From NCBI GenBank assembly GCA_023391725.1, contig JAEWAH010000179.1:1-11496 (forward strand): a stretch of 11,496 nt of DNA, given 5' to 3'. The notes under the pieces are model-generated. The model was not told the DNA's origin, made no database searches, and saw nothing but the letters and a program-made list of their open reading frames with translations. The position numbers and the translations under genes were made by a program. Below, one piece after another: positions 6,879-11,496 of the stretch. The DNA is from Bacillota bacterium. Lineage in GTDB: Bacteria; Bacillota; Clostridia; Christensenellales; Aristaeellaceae. Within the stretch, counting starts at the first letter, position 1. Every line of letters begins with the position of its first letter.

Positions 6879-7181
6879 TCACGTGGTGTGCCCCGGGGGG
6901 ACGGCCGGAACCAAAATGAAAAACGCCGCCTTATCAGGCGCGGCCCCTGGGAGGGCGGCCCCTTCACAGCAAGCGGGGCGCAGCGCTTGGTGGACGTTTC
7001 TGCTGATGGCGGTAAGGCTAAACAGGGTCATGGCAGCCAGCAACAAAGCCTGCGCATTGCTCCCGTCCCCCATAATACGGCCGGCAAGAGCGAGACAAAT
7101 GCATGACGCCGCAGCCAAAAGGAGCGAAGTCTGAAAGGACGGCGCCTTGCCTGCTTGCTTCAGCCACATGCGTTTGCTCAT
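6879..7181 (-). CDS. Doubtful small membrane protein, unrecognised
   Basis: An open frame of 100 codons from an ATG at 7181. The predicted protein has a short basic start (MSKRMWLKQ) and two hydrophobic stretches, about residues 18-34 and 42-58, consistent with two membrane helices; the tail is rich in Ala, Pro and Gly. I recognise no family. For it: it has the same direction as pstB, ends 36 nt before the chosen pstB start, and has a plausible membrane pattern. Against it: the ribosome site is weak, and a terminator-like hairpin (6915-6942) falls inside its last 20 or so codons, so the 3' part may be fortuitous. It is not similar to PstA or PstC. Confidence 0.35.
   Translation of the reverse strand: MSKRMWLKQAGKAPSFQTSLLLAAASCICLALAGRIMGDGSNAQALLLAAMTLFSLTAISRNVHQALRPACCEGAALPGAAPDKAAFFILVPAVPPGHTT
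6915..6942 (-). terminator. Probable rho-independent terminator upstream of pstB
   Basis: On the minus strand CGCGCCT pairs with AGGCGGCG (one bulged G) around a 4-nt GATA loop and is followed by five T. It would stop transcription coming from further right, which would leave pstB to be transcribed from a promoter between here and 6843. Confidence 0.5.
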
Positions 7182-7398
7182 GATGCTTCCGTTCCCCGCG
7201 CTTTCCTTTAAACATTTATACATTTGAACTATATAAGATTTCTGTTCATGTTCTGCAATGGCATTGTAAGATTTGTGCGAGAAAGGCAGCTTTGCAAAAA
7301 ATACTACAATATTCGACGCAAGCTTTCCGCCACCACGTGAAGGCGGATTTATGAAAGGAGCTGGGCCTTTTCTCAGCGATGAAGGAACCGATCCGCAC
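7182..7398. other. Gene-free, partly AT-rich spacer upstream of the phosphate block
   Basis: No credible gene is present. The part at 7205-7265 is AT-rich and on the minus strand contains TATAGT and TATAAA as possible -10 hexamers, but no good -35 at a normal distance; it may be the promoter of the small ORF or of the phosphate block. I looked for spaced TTAACA-like PhoP repeats and did not find a convincing set. A hairpin at 7326-7347 (TCCGCC with GGCGGA around CACGTG) lacks a proper T-run. Confidence 0.4.
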
Positions 7399-8007
7399 CT
7401 ATACCCGGATGCCCCAGGCCGTAAAGTCTGCCCTCAAGGCTTCGATGTCCCCCGTGAACACATGGCCTTCCATACCGAGCCTGCGCCCGGCCGCCACGTT
7501 ATCGGAATTATCGTCAATAAAAAAGCATTCCGCGGGATTCAGTTTATATTTGTCAAAAAGGATTCGATATATCTTCTCCTCGGGCTTCACCGTCTGATAA
7601 AACGCTGATACGACGTCGCCGTCAAAATACTGTAAAGCCTTGAAACTGTCCCTGTAATCGGAGAAGCGAACGCTGGCGTTGGACAGAAGGAAAAGCCGAT
7701 ACCCGTTTTCTTTCAAAGCCCTAACGATCGGGAGCATTCTCTCGTCCTCCGGCATGTATTCATGCCAGTGGGCAACGATTTCATCCAGGGGCTTATGGAG
7801 CCTTTCGGGAATACGCTTCCTGCACTCCTTCACAGCCTCCTCATAGGTGACTGTTCCCCGATCCAGGGCCCGCCATTCCTCGTGACCAAACATCTCCCTG
7901 AAAATAATCTGAGCATCTTCATCGCTATCTACATAAGGCAAAATGCCGCGCATGGGCGCAAAATCCCGCAAAACGTTCCCCATATCGAAAATGATGTTCC
8001 GGATCAT
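7399..8007 (-). CDS. HAD-superfamily hydrolase, YihX-like (subfamily IA variant 3)
   Basis: A 202-residue soluble phosphatase-type protein; YihX relatives dephosphorylate sugar phosphates such as alpha-glucose-1-phosphate, but the substrate here is not known. Motif I is FDMGNVLRDF, with nucleophile Asp8. The second position of the usual DxD is Gly, as is normal for the YihX/epoxide-hydrolase-like branch. Motif II is Ser109 in LFLLSNA, motif III Lys141 in QTVKPEEKIY, and motif IV FIDDNSDN (163-170), with the helical cap between residues 15 and 90. The ATG at 8007 is chosen over an upstream start at 8037 because AGGAGG lies 5 nt before it. It is transcribed divergently from the serine dehydratase genes. 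I saw no clear terminator downstream. Confidence 0.9.
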   Translation of the reverse strand: MIRNIIFDMGNVLRDFAPMRGILPYVDSDEDAQIIFREMFGHEEWRALDRGTVTYEEAVKECRKRIPERLHKPLDEIVAHWHEYMPEDERMLPIVRALKENGYRLFLLSNASVRFSDYRDSFKALQYFDGDVVSAFYQTVKPEEKIYRILFDKYKLNPAECFFIDDNSDNVAAGRRLGMEGHVFTGDIEALRADFTAWGIRV

Positions 8008-8012
8008 GGCTG

Positions 8013-8018
8013 CCTCCT
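8013..8018 (-). promoter_or_regulatory. Ribosome binding site of the HAD hydrolase gene
   Basis: The minus strand reads AGGAGG 5 nt before the ATG at 8007. This decides against the longer in-frame start at 8037, which would also begin inside the promoter's initially transcribed region. Confidence 0.85.
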
Positions 8019-8035
8019 TGGTAATAGATACAACC

Positions 8036-8064
8036 ATTATACCTTATCCGTTAAGTTTTGCGAA
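8036..8064 (-). promoter_or_regulatory. Sigma-A promoter of the HAD hydrolase gene
   Basis: On the minus strand a -35 of TTCGCA (8064-8059), a 17-nt spacer and a perfect -10 TATAAT (8041-8036). Transcription should start about 8029, about 20 nt before the start codon. Confidence 0.7.
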
Positions 8065-8104
8065 GCGTGGGCATGAGGTGTGCCTTTACCGGAAACACTT
8101 CCGA

Positions 8105-8132
8105 TTGACAAAAACAGCCGCTTTGCTATACT
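8105..8132 (+). promoter_or_regulatory. Sigma-A promoter of sdaAB-sdaAA
   Basis: A perfect -35 TTGACA (8105-8110), a 16-nt spacer and a -10 TATACT (8127-8132). The expected start is about 8139, leaving a leader of about 26 nt before the sdaAB ATG. Confidence 0.8.
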
Positions 8133-8164
8133 CAAATGGAAATAGCCATGATCGGGGGCATTCC

Positions 8165-8824
8165 ATGCATCTGTTTGACGTGATCGGGCCGGTGATGATC
8201 GGCCCATCCAGTTCCCATACAGCCGGAGCCGCCCGCATAGGCCGGGTTGTGCGAAGGCTTCTGGGCGCCCAGCCCGTGCAGGCGGACATTGGCTTTCACG
8301 GCTCCTTTGCCACCACCTATCAGGGCCACGGCACAGACCGGGCGGTGGCCGGGGGTCTGATGGATTTTGATGTGGACGATGCGCGCCTTCGGGACAGTCT
8401 CACCCTGGCCCGGGAAGCTGGGCTGGTGCTGCGCTTTTCCCCCATCCAGCTGCGAAACGCGCACCCCAATACCATCGTCATCGACGCCCGGGCGGCGGAT
8501 GGACGGCGGATCAACGTGCAGGCTGCCTCTATCGGCGGCGGGAGCATCCGCATCGAGTCCATGAATGGGCTGGAAGTTGGCTTTTCCGGCACGGAAAACA
8601 CCATTGTCATCCAGCACCGGGACGCGCCTGGGGTCATCGCACGGGTGAGCGGGCTGATCGCCGAGCGGCAGATGAACATCGCCACCATGCAGGTCTTTCG
8701 CAAGCACCTTGGTGCGGAGGCCGTGATGGTGCTGGAAGTGGACGGAAAGCCGCCCCGGGAGCTGCTGGATGCTTTGCAGGCCCTTCCGGAGATCACCTCT
8801 ATCGCCTTCCTTGAAAAGAGGTAA
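8165..8824 (+). CDS. sdaAB: L-serine dehydratase, iron-sulfur-dependent, beta subunit
   Basis: The beta chain of the two-subunit [4Fe-4S] L-serine dehydratase found in Bacillota, which with SdaAA converts L-serine to pyruvate and ammonia in the cytoplasm. The 219-residue product begins MHLFDVIGPVMIGPSSSHTAG-like, with the family signature SSSHTAG at 15-21. It has GHGTDRA (54-60), HPN (100-102) and a glycine-rich GGG (124-126). It ends in an ACT domain (about 146-219, opening VIQHRDAPGVIARVSGLI), the usual small-molecule-binding module. The ATG at 8165 is chosen because the open frame upstream of it runs through the promoter; a GGGGG lies 6 nt before it. It is 6 nt from sdaAA and shares its transcript. 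Confidence 0.94.
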   Translation: MHLFDVIGPVMIGPSSSHTAGAARIGRVVRRLLGAQPVQADIGFHGSFATTYQGHGTDRAVAGGLMDFDVDDARLRDSLTLAREAGLVLRFSPIQLRNAHPNTIVIDARAADGRRINVQAASIGGGSIRIESMNGLEVGFSGTENTIVIQHRDAPGVIARVSGLIAERQMNIATMQVFRKHLGAEAVMVLEVDGKPPRELLDALQALPEITSIAFLEKR

Positions 8825-8830
8825 TGTATT

Positions 8831-9685
8831 ATGGAATATACCATGTCTGAATTGATCGCTGCGGCCCAAGGCTCCAGCATCGCCGCCGCGGCCCGCGAGG
8901 CCCAGGCCCGCGAGGACGGCGTTTCCCCCCAGGAGCTTTCCCAAAGGATGGCCTATCATCTTCAAATGATGCGCGAATCCGTCAAGGAGGGGCTGAACCC
9001 GGAATTGCGTTCAGTGTCCGGCATGGCAGGGGGCCAGGCCGCGCGGCTCCACACCCAGCTTTTACGGGGCGAAACGCTGTGCGGGAGCGTGGTTGGCAAA
9101 GCCACGGCCTACGCCCTTGCGGTGGCAGAATGCAACGCCTGCATGGGCAAGATTGTAGCCGCGCCCACCGCCGGCGCCTGCGGCATCCTTCCCGCCGCGC
9201 TGCTTGCCGTGCAGGAAGAAAAAGGCCTTTCCGATGAGGCTGTAACAGATGCCTTGTTCACCGCCGCCGCCGTGGGCGGGGTGATCGCCCAGGAAGCCAC
9301 CATTTCCGGTGCGGAGGGCGGCTGCCAGGCAGAAAGCGGTTCCGCCGCCGCCATGACCGCCGCCGCCTTGGTGGAGCTCATGGGTGGCACGCCTTCCATG
9401 GCCGCCGACGCTTGTTCCTTTGCGCTCATGAACAGCATGGGCCTGGTGTGCGACCCGGTGGGAGGACTGGTGGAAGTGCCCTGCGTGTTCCGCAACGTTG
9501 GCGGCATCGGCAACGCTTTCACTGCCGCCGACATGGCCCTCTCCGGCATCCTTTGCCCCATCCCTCCGGACGAAGTTATTCTTGCCATGAAAGAAGTGGG
9601 CGACGCACTTCCTTCCTCCCTTCGTGAGACAGGCGAAGGCGGCTGCGCCAACTGCCCCTCCATGCGGGCAAGGTTTGTGAGGTAA
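8831..9685 (+). CDS. sdaAA: L-serine dehydratase, iron-sulfur-dependent, alpha subunit
   Basis: The catalytic alpha chain of the [4Fe-4S] serine dehydratase; the cluster acts as the Lewis acid that removes the serine hydroxyl. The product has 284 residues. Three conserved cysteines, Cys165 (EGGCQAE), Cys207 (GLVCDPVGG) and Cys218 (VEVPC), have spacings of 42 and 11, matching the known cluster ligands of the family. Other signatures are KIVAAPTAGACGILPAAL (107-124) and the C-terminal RETGEGGCANCPS. The extra cysteines at 272 and 275 replace the more usual residues near the C-terminus. The ATG is preceded by GAGG, 9 nt upstream at the end of sdaAB. Serine-dehydratase activity would feed pyruvate to fermentation. 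A terminator follows after a pair of palindromes. Confidence 0.95.
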   Translation: MEYTMSELIAAAQGSSIAAAAREAQAREDGVSPQELSQRMAYHLQMMRESVKEGLNPELRSVSGMAGGQAARLHTQLLRGETLCGSVVGKATAYALAVAECNACMGKIVAAPTAGACGILPAALLAVQEEKGLSDEAVTDALFTAAAVGGVIAQEATISGAEGGCQAESGSAAAMTAAALVELMGGTPSMAADACSFALMNSMGLVCDPVGGLVEVPCVFRNVGGIGNAFTAADMALSGILCPIPPDEVILAMKEVGDALPSSLRETGEGGCANCPSMRARFVR

Positions 9686-9708
9686 CCAGGGAGGCGCTGC
9701 CTCCCTGG
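9686..9708. repeat. Palindrome 1 (10-bp stem)
   Basis: CCAGGGAGGC (9686-9695) pairs perfectly with GCCTCCCTGG (9699-9708) around a 3-nt loop, starting at the base after the sdaAA stop. There is no T-run directly after it. It may act as an mRNA 3' stabiliser or be part of a dispersed repeat. Confidence 0.75.
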
Positions 9709-9716
9709 ACCCTCCG

Positions 9717-9738
9717 CCAAAGGGATATATCCCTTTGG
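9717..9738. repeat. Palindrome 2 (22-bp perfect palindrome)
   Basis: Eleven bases, CCAAAGGGATA, are followed by their exact reverse complement. It lies 8 nt after palindrome 1. The pair, with the CCCTCCG linker, looks like a compound dispersed element rather than a simple terminator. Confidence 0.75.
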
Positions 9739-9770
9739 AATCCCTATTTTATAAAAAAGTAATACTACCT

Positions 9771-9795
9771 AAAGCCCTGTCCTGCGGGCTTTTTT
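9771..9795 (+). terminator. Rho-independent terminator after sdaAA
   Basis: AAAGCCC (9771-9777) pairs with GGGCTTT (9786-9792) around an 8-nt loop, with a T-run through 9795. It lies 86 nt after the sdaAA stop and before the MerR promoter, so it separates the two transcripts. Confidence 0.8.
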
Positions 9796-9822
9796 CTAAC
9801 TACGAAATAATCAGGCTTCCTC

Positions 9823-9853
9823 TTGACACGGACACCGTGTCGTACTTTATGAT
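9823..9853 (+). promoter_or_regulatory. MerR-type promoter with 19-bp spacer and operator dyad
   Basis: A perfect -35 TTGACA (9823-9828) and -10 TATGAT (9848-9853) are separated by 19 bp, too long for normal sigma-A activity. A perfect 7-bp inverted repeat, GACACGG (9825-9831) and CCGTGTC (9835-9841), sits in the spacer. This is the known design of MerR-family targets, where the regulator untwists the spacer. It lies directly before the merR-like gene, so autoregulation is likely. Confidence 0.85.
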
Positions 9854-9879
9854 TGTCTTGAAAGGAAGTGCAAACACAG

Positions 9880-10869
9880 TTGAATCAAATGCAGGTCGTA
9901 AGTACCGTATCGAAAAACCTTGGCATATCAAGCCGTATGCTCCGTTATTACGAACAAATCGGCTTGATCAAGAGCCAGCGCATGGAAGATTATGCGTACA
10001 GGGTTTATGATGAAAATGCAATACGCCGGCTTCGTCAAATCATTATCTTGCGGAAACTTCGTGTTCCTGTGAAACAAATCCGTGAGATTTTCTGCAATAG
10101 TGATGCCGTGAGCGTGATTGATATATTTGAGCGCAACATAAGTGAATTAGATGAGCAGATTACAGCCGTATCAACCGTTAAATCTATTCTCAGCCATCTT
10201 GTTCAGGAGTTGCACGAAAAAGCAAATATGCGCTTACAGCTCGATTATCTTGGCGATAGTTCTGTGTTTGCCATTGTGGATAGCATTTCCTTTCCCAAAA
10301 ACACATTACAGGAGGAAAAATCAATGGATGACCTTAACAAAGCAAATGAAACTTTAAGTAAGTTGGACGATAAAAATGTGCGGATCGTTTATCTGCCGCC
10401 TATGACCGTAGCTGCTTCTTACGCTTCGGGGGAGTTTGAATGGGGTGTGGGGCCGGAAGCTACCAGCAAGATTGAACGATTTGTGTGGGAAACTGGACTC
10501 TTAAAAAACAAACCCGATGCAAGGGGGATGGGTTTTGACTGTTCCAGAGAAGACCTAAAAGTAAGTGTTGAGGGGACTACAACAGCATATGAGGCATGGG
10601 TATCGATTCCAGATGATATGGAAGTTACGGCCCCATTAACAAAAAAGACCTTTGGCGGAGGTTTATATGCCGCCCATGTATTAAGAGATTGGAATTTTCA
10701 AGCGGACTGGCGTTTGCTTACCGAATGGGCAAAAGCAAGCGAAAGATACGAAGCGGACGATGGGCGGCCATGCTTTGAGGAAGTGTTAAATTATTACAAC
10801 CTAATGCAAAACGGCGCAAAAATGGAAGATACACAGCTTGATTTATTGCTGCCTATCAAAGAGCGATAA
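9880..10869 (+). CDS. MerR-family transcriptional regulator with C-terminal GyrI-like effector-binding domain
   Basis: Predicted ligand-responsive DNA-binding regulator. From the TTG at 9880 it has 329 residues: a MerR winged helix (about 4-73, with LGISSRMLRYYEQIGLI and IILRKLRVPVKQIREIF), a dimerisation coiled coil (about 78-120), a linker, then a GyrI-like/AraC-type effector-binding domain (about 165-327) of the sort that binds drugs or hydrophobic cations in BmrR and Rob. Start choice is uncertain: a GTG at 9868 lies too close to AAAGGAA, and an ATG at 9889 too far; the TTG has about 11 nt spacing. The gene is more AT-rich than its neighbours and stands alone with its own MerR-type promoter. 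An in-frame ATG at 10324 with a strong ribosome site could make the effector domain separately. No drug pump or other target gene follows in the window. Confidence 0.9.
   Translation: MNQMQVVSTVSKNLGISSRMLRYYEQIGLIKSQRMEDYAYRVYDENAIRRLRQIIILRKLRVPVKQIREIFCNSDAVSVIDIFERNISELDEQITAVSTVKSILSHLVQELHEKANMRLQLDYLGDSSVFAIVDSISFPKNTLQEEKSMDDLNKANETLSKLDDKNVRIVYLPPMTVAASYASGEFEWGVGPEATSKIERFVWETGLLKNKPDARGMGFDCSREDLKVSVEGTTTAYEAWVSIPDDMEVTAPLTKKTFGGGLYAAHVLRDWNFQADWRLLTEWAKASERYEADDGRPCFEEVLNYYNLMQNGAKMEDTQLDLLLPIKER
10310..10326 (+). promoter_or_regulatory. Internal ribosome binding site and in-frame start inside the MerR gene
   Basis: AGGAGG at 10310-10315, an 8-nt spacer and ATG at 10324-10326, in frame with the MerR gene. 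Translation from here would give a free 181-residue GyrI-like domain beginning MDDLNKANE. The signal sits exactly at the linker between the DNA-binding half and the effector half. Confidence 0.6.
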
Positions 10870-11093
10870 AATGAGTGCATATCACAGGTGAAGTAAACCT
10901 GTCCAATGCACCGGATATAATCCGCTTTACTGCGTGCCGTCAAAACATGTAGTATGTATGGTGCATTTGCGGTTTGCTGGCAGTATGGTTTTTTCGATAC
11001 ATAGCTATACTGGGGAGAATGAAAAACCTTCGCTTTTAGTAAACGGTGATTTAGAGGGCTGTAAATGCAACAAACCAAGGAGAAGGGAGGCCT
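10870..11093. other. Gene-free region with hairpins after the MerR gene
   Basis: No credible gene. A two-part inverted repeat lies at 10876-10910: TGCAT and ACAGGT face ACCTGT and ATGCA, with equal 3-nt internal gaps. A small hairpin CGGAT/ATCCG follows at 10912-10924, and AATGCACC near 10905 can also pair with GGTGCATT near 10960. There is no T-run after the first hairpin. A tiny frame MSAYHR begins right after the MerR stop, perhaps the remains of a former next gene. Confidence 0.45.
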
Positions 11094-11191
11094 CCAAAAG
11101 GCTTCCCCTTGAGGGGAAGCTGTCGCCCGCAGGCGACTGAAGAGGTGTTACGATCGTCGTCGGCACCTTCCCCTCAAGGGAAGGCTTTTGG
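11094..11191. repeat. MITE-like palindromic element, 98 bp
   Basis: The ends are inverted repeats of about 25 bp: the left begins CCAAAAGGCTTCCCC, and the right, read in reverse complement, CCAAAAGCCTTCCC, differing by one substitution and one single-base gap over the whole arm. Inside are three further hairpins: 11101-11120 (GCTTCCCC/GGGGAAGC, TTGA loop), 11122-11137 (GTCGCC/GGCGAC) and 11166-11184 (CCTTCCC/GGGAAGG). It has no coding capacity and no clear target-site duplication. Short, GC-rich, multi-hairpin elements of this look are, from my general knowledge, common in gut Clostridia genomes, but copy number cannot be tested here. Confidence 0.7.
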
Positions 11192-11297
11192 TTGGCTGAT
11201 CTTACGCATCCGAAAGTCAATTGCTTGAGTAAAAAACCCAAAGCTAAATCATCGTTTATTTAGGAAAAAAGTTGTCACCAAAGGCGCAGAGAAAGTC
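11192..11297. other. AT-rich spacer, nothing recognised
   Basis: Between the MITE-like element and the terminator at 11298. No gene, promoter or repeat could be supported. Confidence 0.4.
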
Positions 11298-11336
11298 AAA
11301 AAGCCCGCTCCCCTCAACAATGGGAAAGCAGGCTTT
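11298..11336 (-). terminator. Probable rho-independent terminator for a minus-strand transcript
   Basis: AAAGCC (11300-11305) pairs with GGCTTT (11331-11336), with a partly paired inner part (GCTCCC with GGGAAAGC). On the minus strand the stem is followed by five T (11302-11298). On the plus strand it is followed only by CTAAT, so the minus direction is favoured. The transcript would come from beyond the right edge. Confidence 0.5.
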
Positions 11337-11496
11337 CTAATCATAATCCCACACCGGGACTCCAAAGGAATATAATTGGCTGGCTCAATCGCGCTGCCGC
11401 GCTAACCAATCTCAAGTCTCGCTTTACTCGCCATTTCGGAGGGTAAACGCAACCTCATCTGCATACCAGGGGGAGCAACGAGGGGGCCGCAGCCCC
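11337..11496 (-). pseudogene. Possible decayed 3' end of a minus-strand reading frame
   Basis: One minus-strand frame reads SPWYADEVAFTLRNGE, then TAA, then further codon-like stretches broken by two TGA codons, and ends ASQLYSFGVPVWDYD with a TAG at 11339-11337, one nt before the minus-strand terminator stem. The position of a plausible C-terminus right before a terminator suggests a gene remnant or a dispersed repeat. I do not recognise a protein family. The support is weak and the rest lies outside the window. Confidence 0.3.

Noticed and set aside
7326..7347. Hairpin TCCGCC/GGCGGA as a terminator of the HAD gene
   Set aside because: On the minus strand it is followed by AAGC, not a T-run; on the plus strand no gene leads into it.
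8132..8965. 277-codon open frame on the minus strand
   Set aside because: Antisense to sdaAB and the start of sdaAA, both firmly identified; the product is low-complexity Gly/His/Pro-rich text without a family.
9735..10010. 91-codon open frame overlapping the MerR promoter and start
   Set aside because: Crosses a terminator and the operator, and overlaps the well-supported MerR reading frame out of register.
1..11496. CRISPR arrays, tRNA or rRNA genes, integrases, transposases or toxin-antitoxin pairs
   Set aside because: No regularly spaced repeats, no cloverleaf-like or rRNA sequence and no recombinase or toxin motifs were seen on either strand.

Overview
The window looks like chromosomal DNA of an anaerobic, gut-type Clostridia (Bacillota). 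The signs are a two-subunit iron-sulfur L-serine dehydratase, a pstB-phoU-phoP-phoR style phosphate block, clear AGGAGG-type ribosome sites, sigma-A promoters, and dispersed GC-rich palindromes of a kind I associate with gut Clostridia. The core genes are GC-rich. Two genes, a VOC protein at 1262-1669 and a MerR regulator at 9880-10869, are visibly more AT-rich and are probably acquired.

Layout, left to right. (1) 1-831: a GESAG-type alpha/beta hydrolase of the hormone-sensitive-lipase family on the + strand, probably cut at its 5' end by the window edge. (2) 866-1177: a decayed serine/threonine protein kinase on the - strand, with a stop codon, a frameshift and an internal deletion. (3) 1262-1669: a small AT-rich VOC (glyoxalase-fold) gene between two imperfect 24-bp direct repeats; the second repeat forms its terminator. 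(4) 3240-1886, - strand: an HD-domain hydrolase coupled by a 4-nt overlap to tcdA, the dehydratase that makes cyclic t6A in tRNA. (5) 6843-3340, - strand: pstB, phoU, a phosphate-type response regulator and its histidine kinase, tightly packed and closed by a strong terminator. No pstS, pstC or pstA lies upstream. (6) 6883-7398: a doubtful small membrane-protein ORF, a terminator and an AT-rich stretch. (7) 8007-7399, - strand: a HAD-superfamily phosphatase, divergent from sdaAB-sdaAA at 8165-9685; both promoters can be read in the intergenic region. (8) 9686-9795: two near-perfect palindromes and a terminator. (9) 9823-10869: a MerR regulator fused to a GyrI-like effector-binding domain. Its promoter has a 19-bp spacer and a perfect dyad, the layout expected for a MerR target. 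(10) 10870-11496: no convincing gene. It holds hairpins, a 98-bp MITE-like inverted-repeat element, a minus-strand terminator and what looks like the decayed end of a reading frame.

How the genes work together: the phosphate block senses and controls phosphate uptake, with the permease presumably encoded elsewhere. The sda pair degrades serine to pyruvate and ammonia. HD-TcdA is a small coupled unit with a tRNA-modification component. The MerR gene appears to be a self-contained, self-regulated drug- or metabolite-sensing unit. I see no clearly new multigene system. The best leads are the MerR promoter and internal start, the permease-less pst block, the kinase relic beside the VOC insertion, and the MITE-like repeat.
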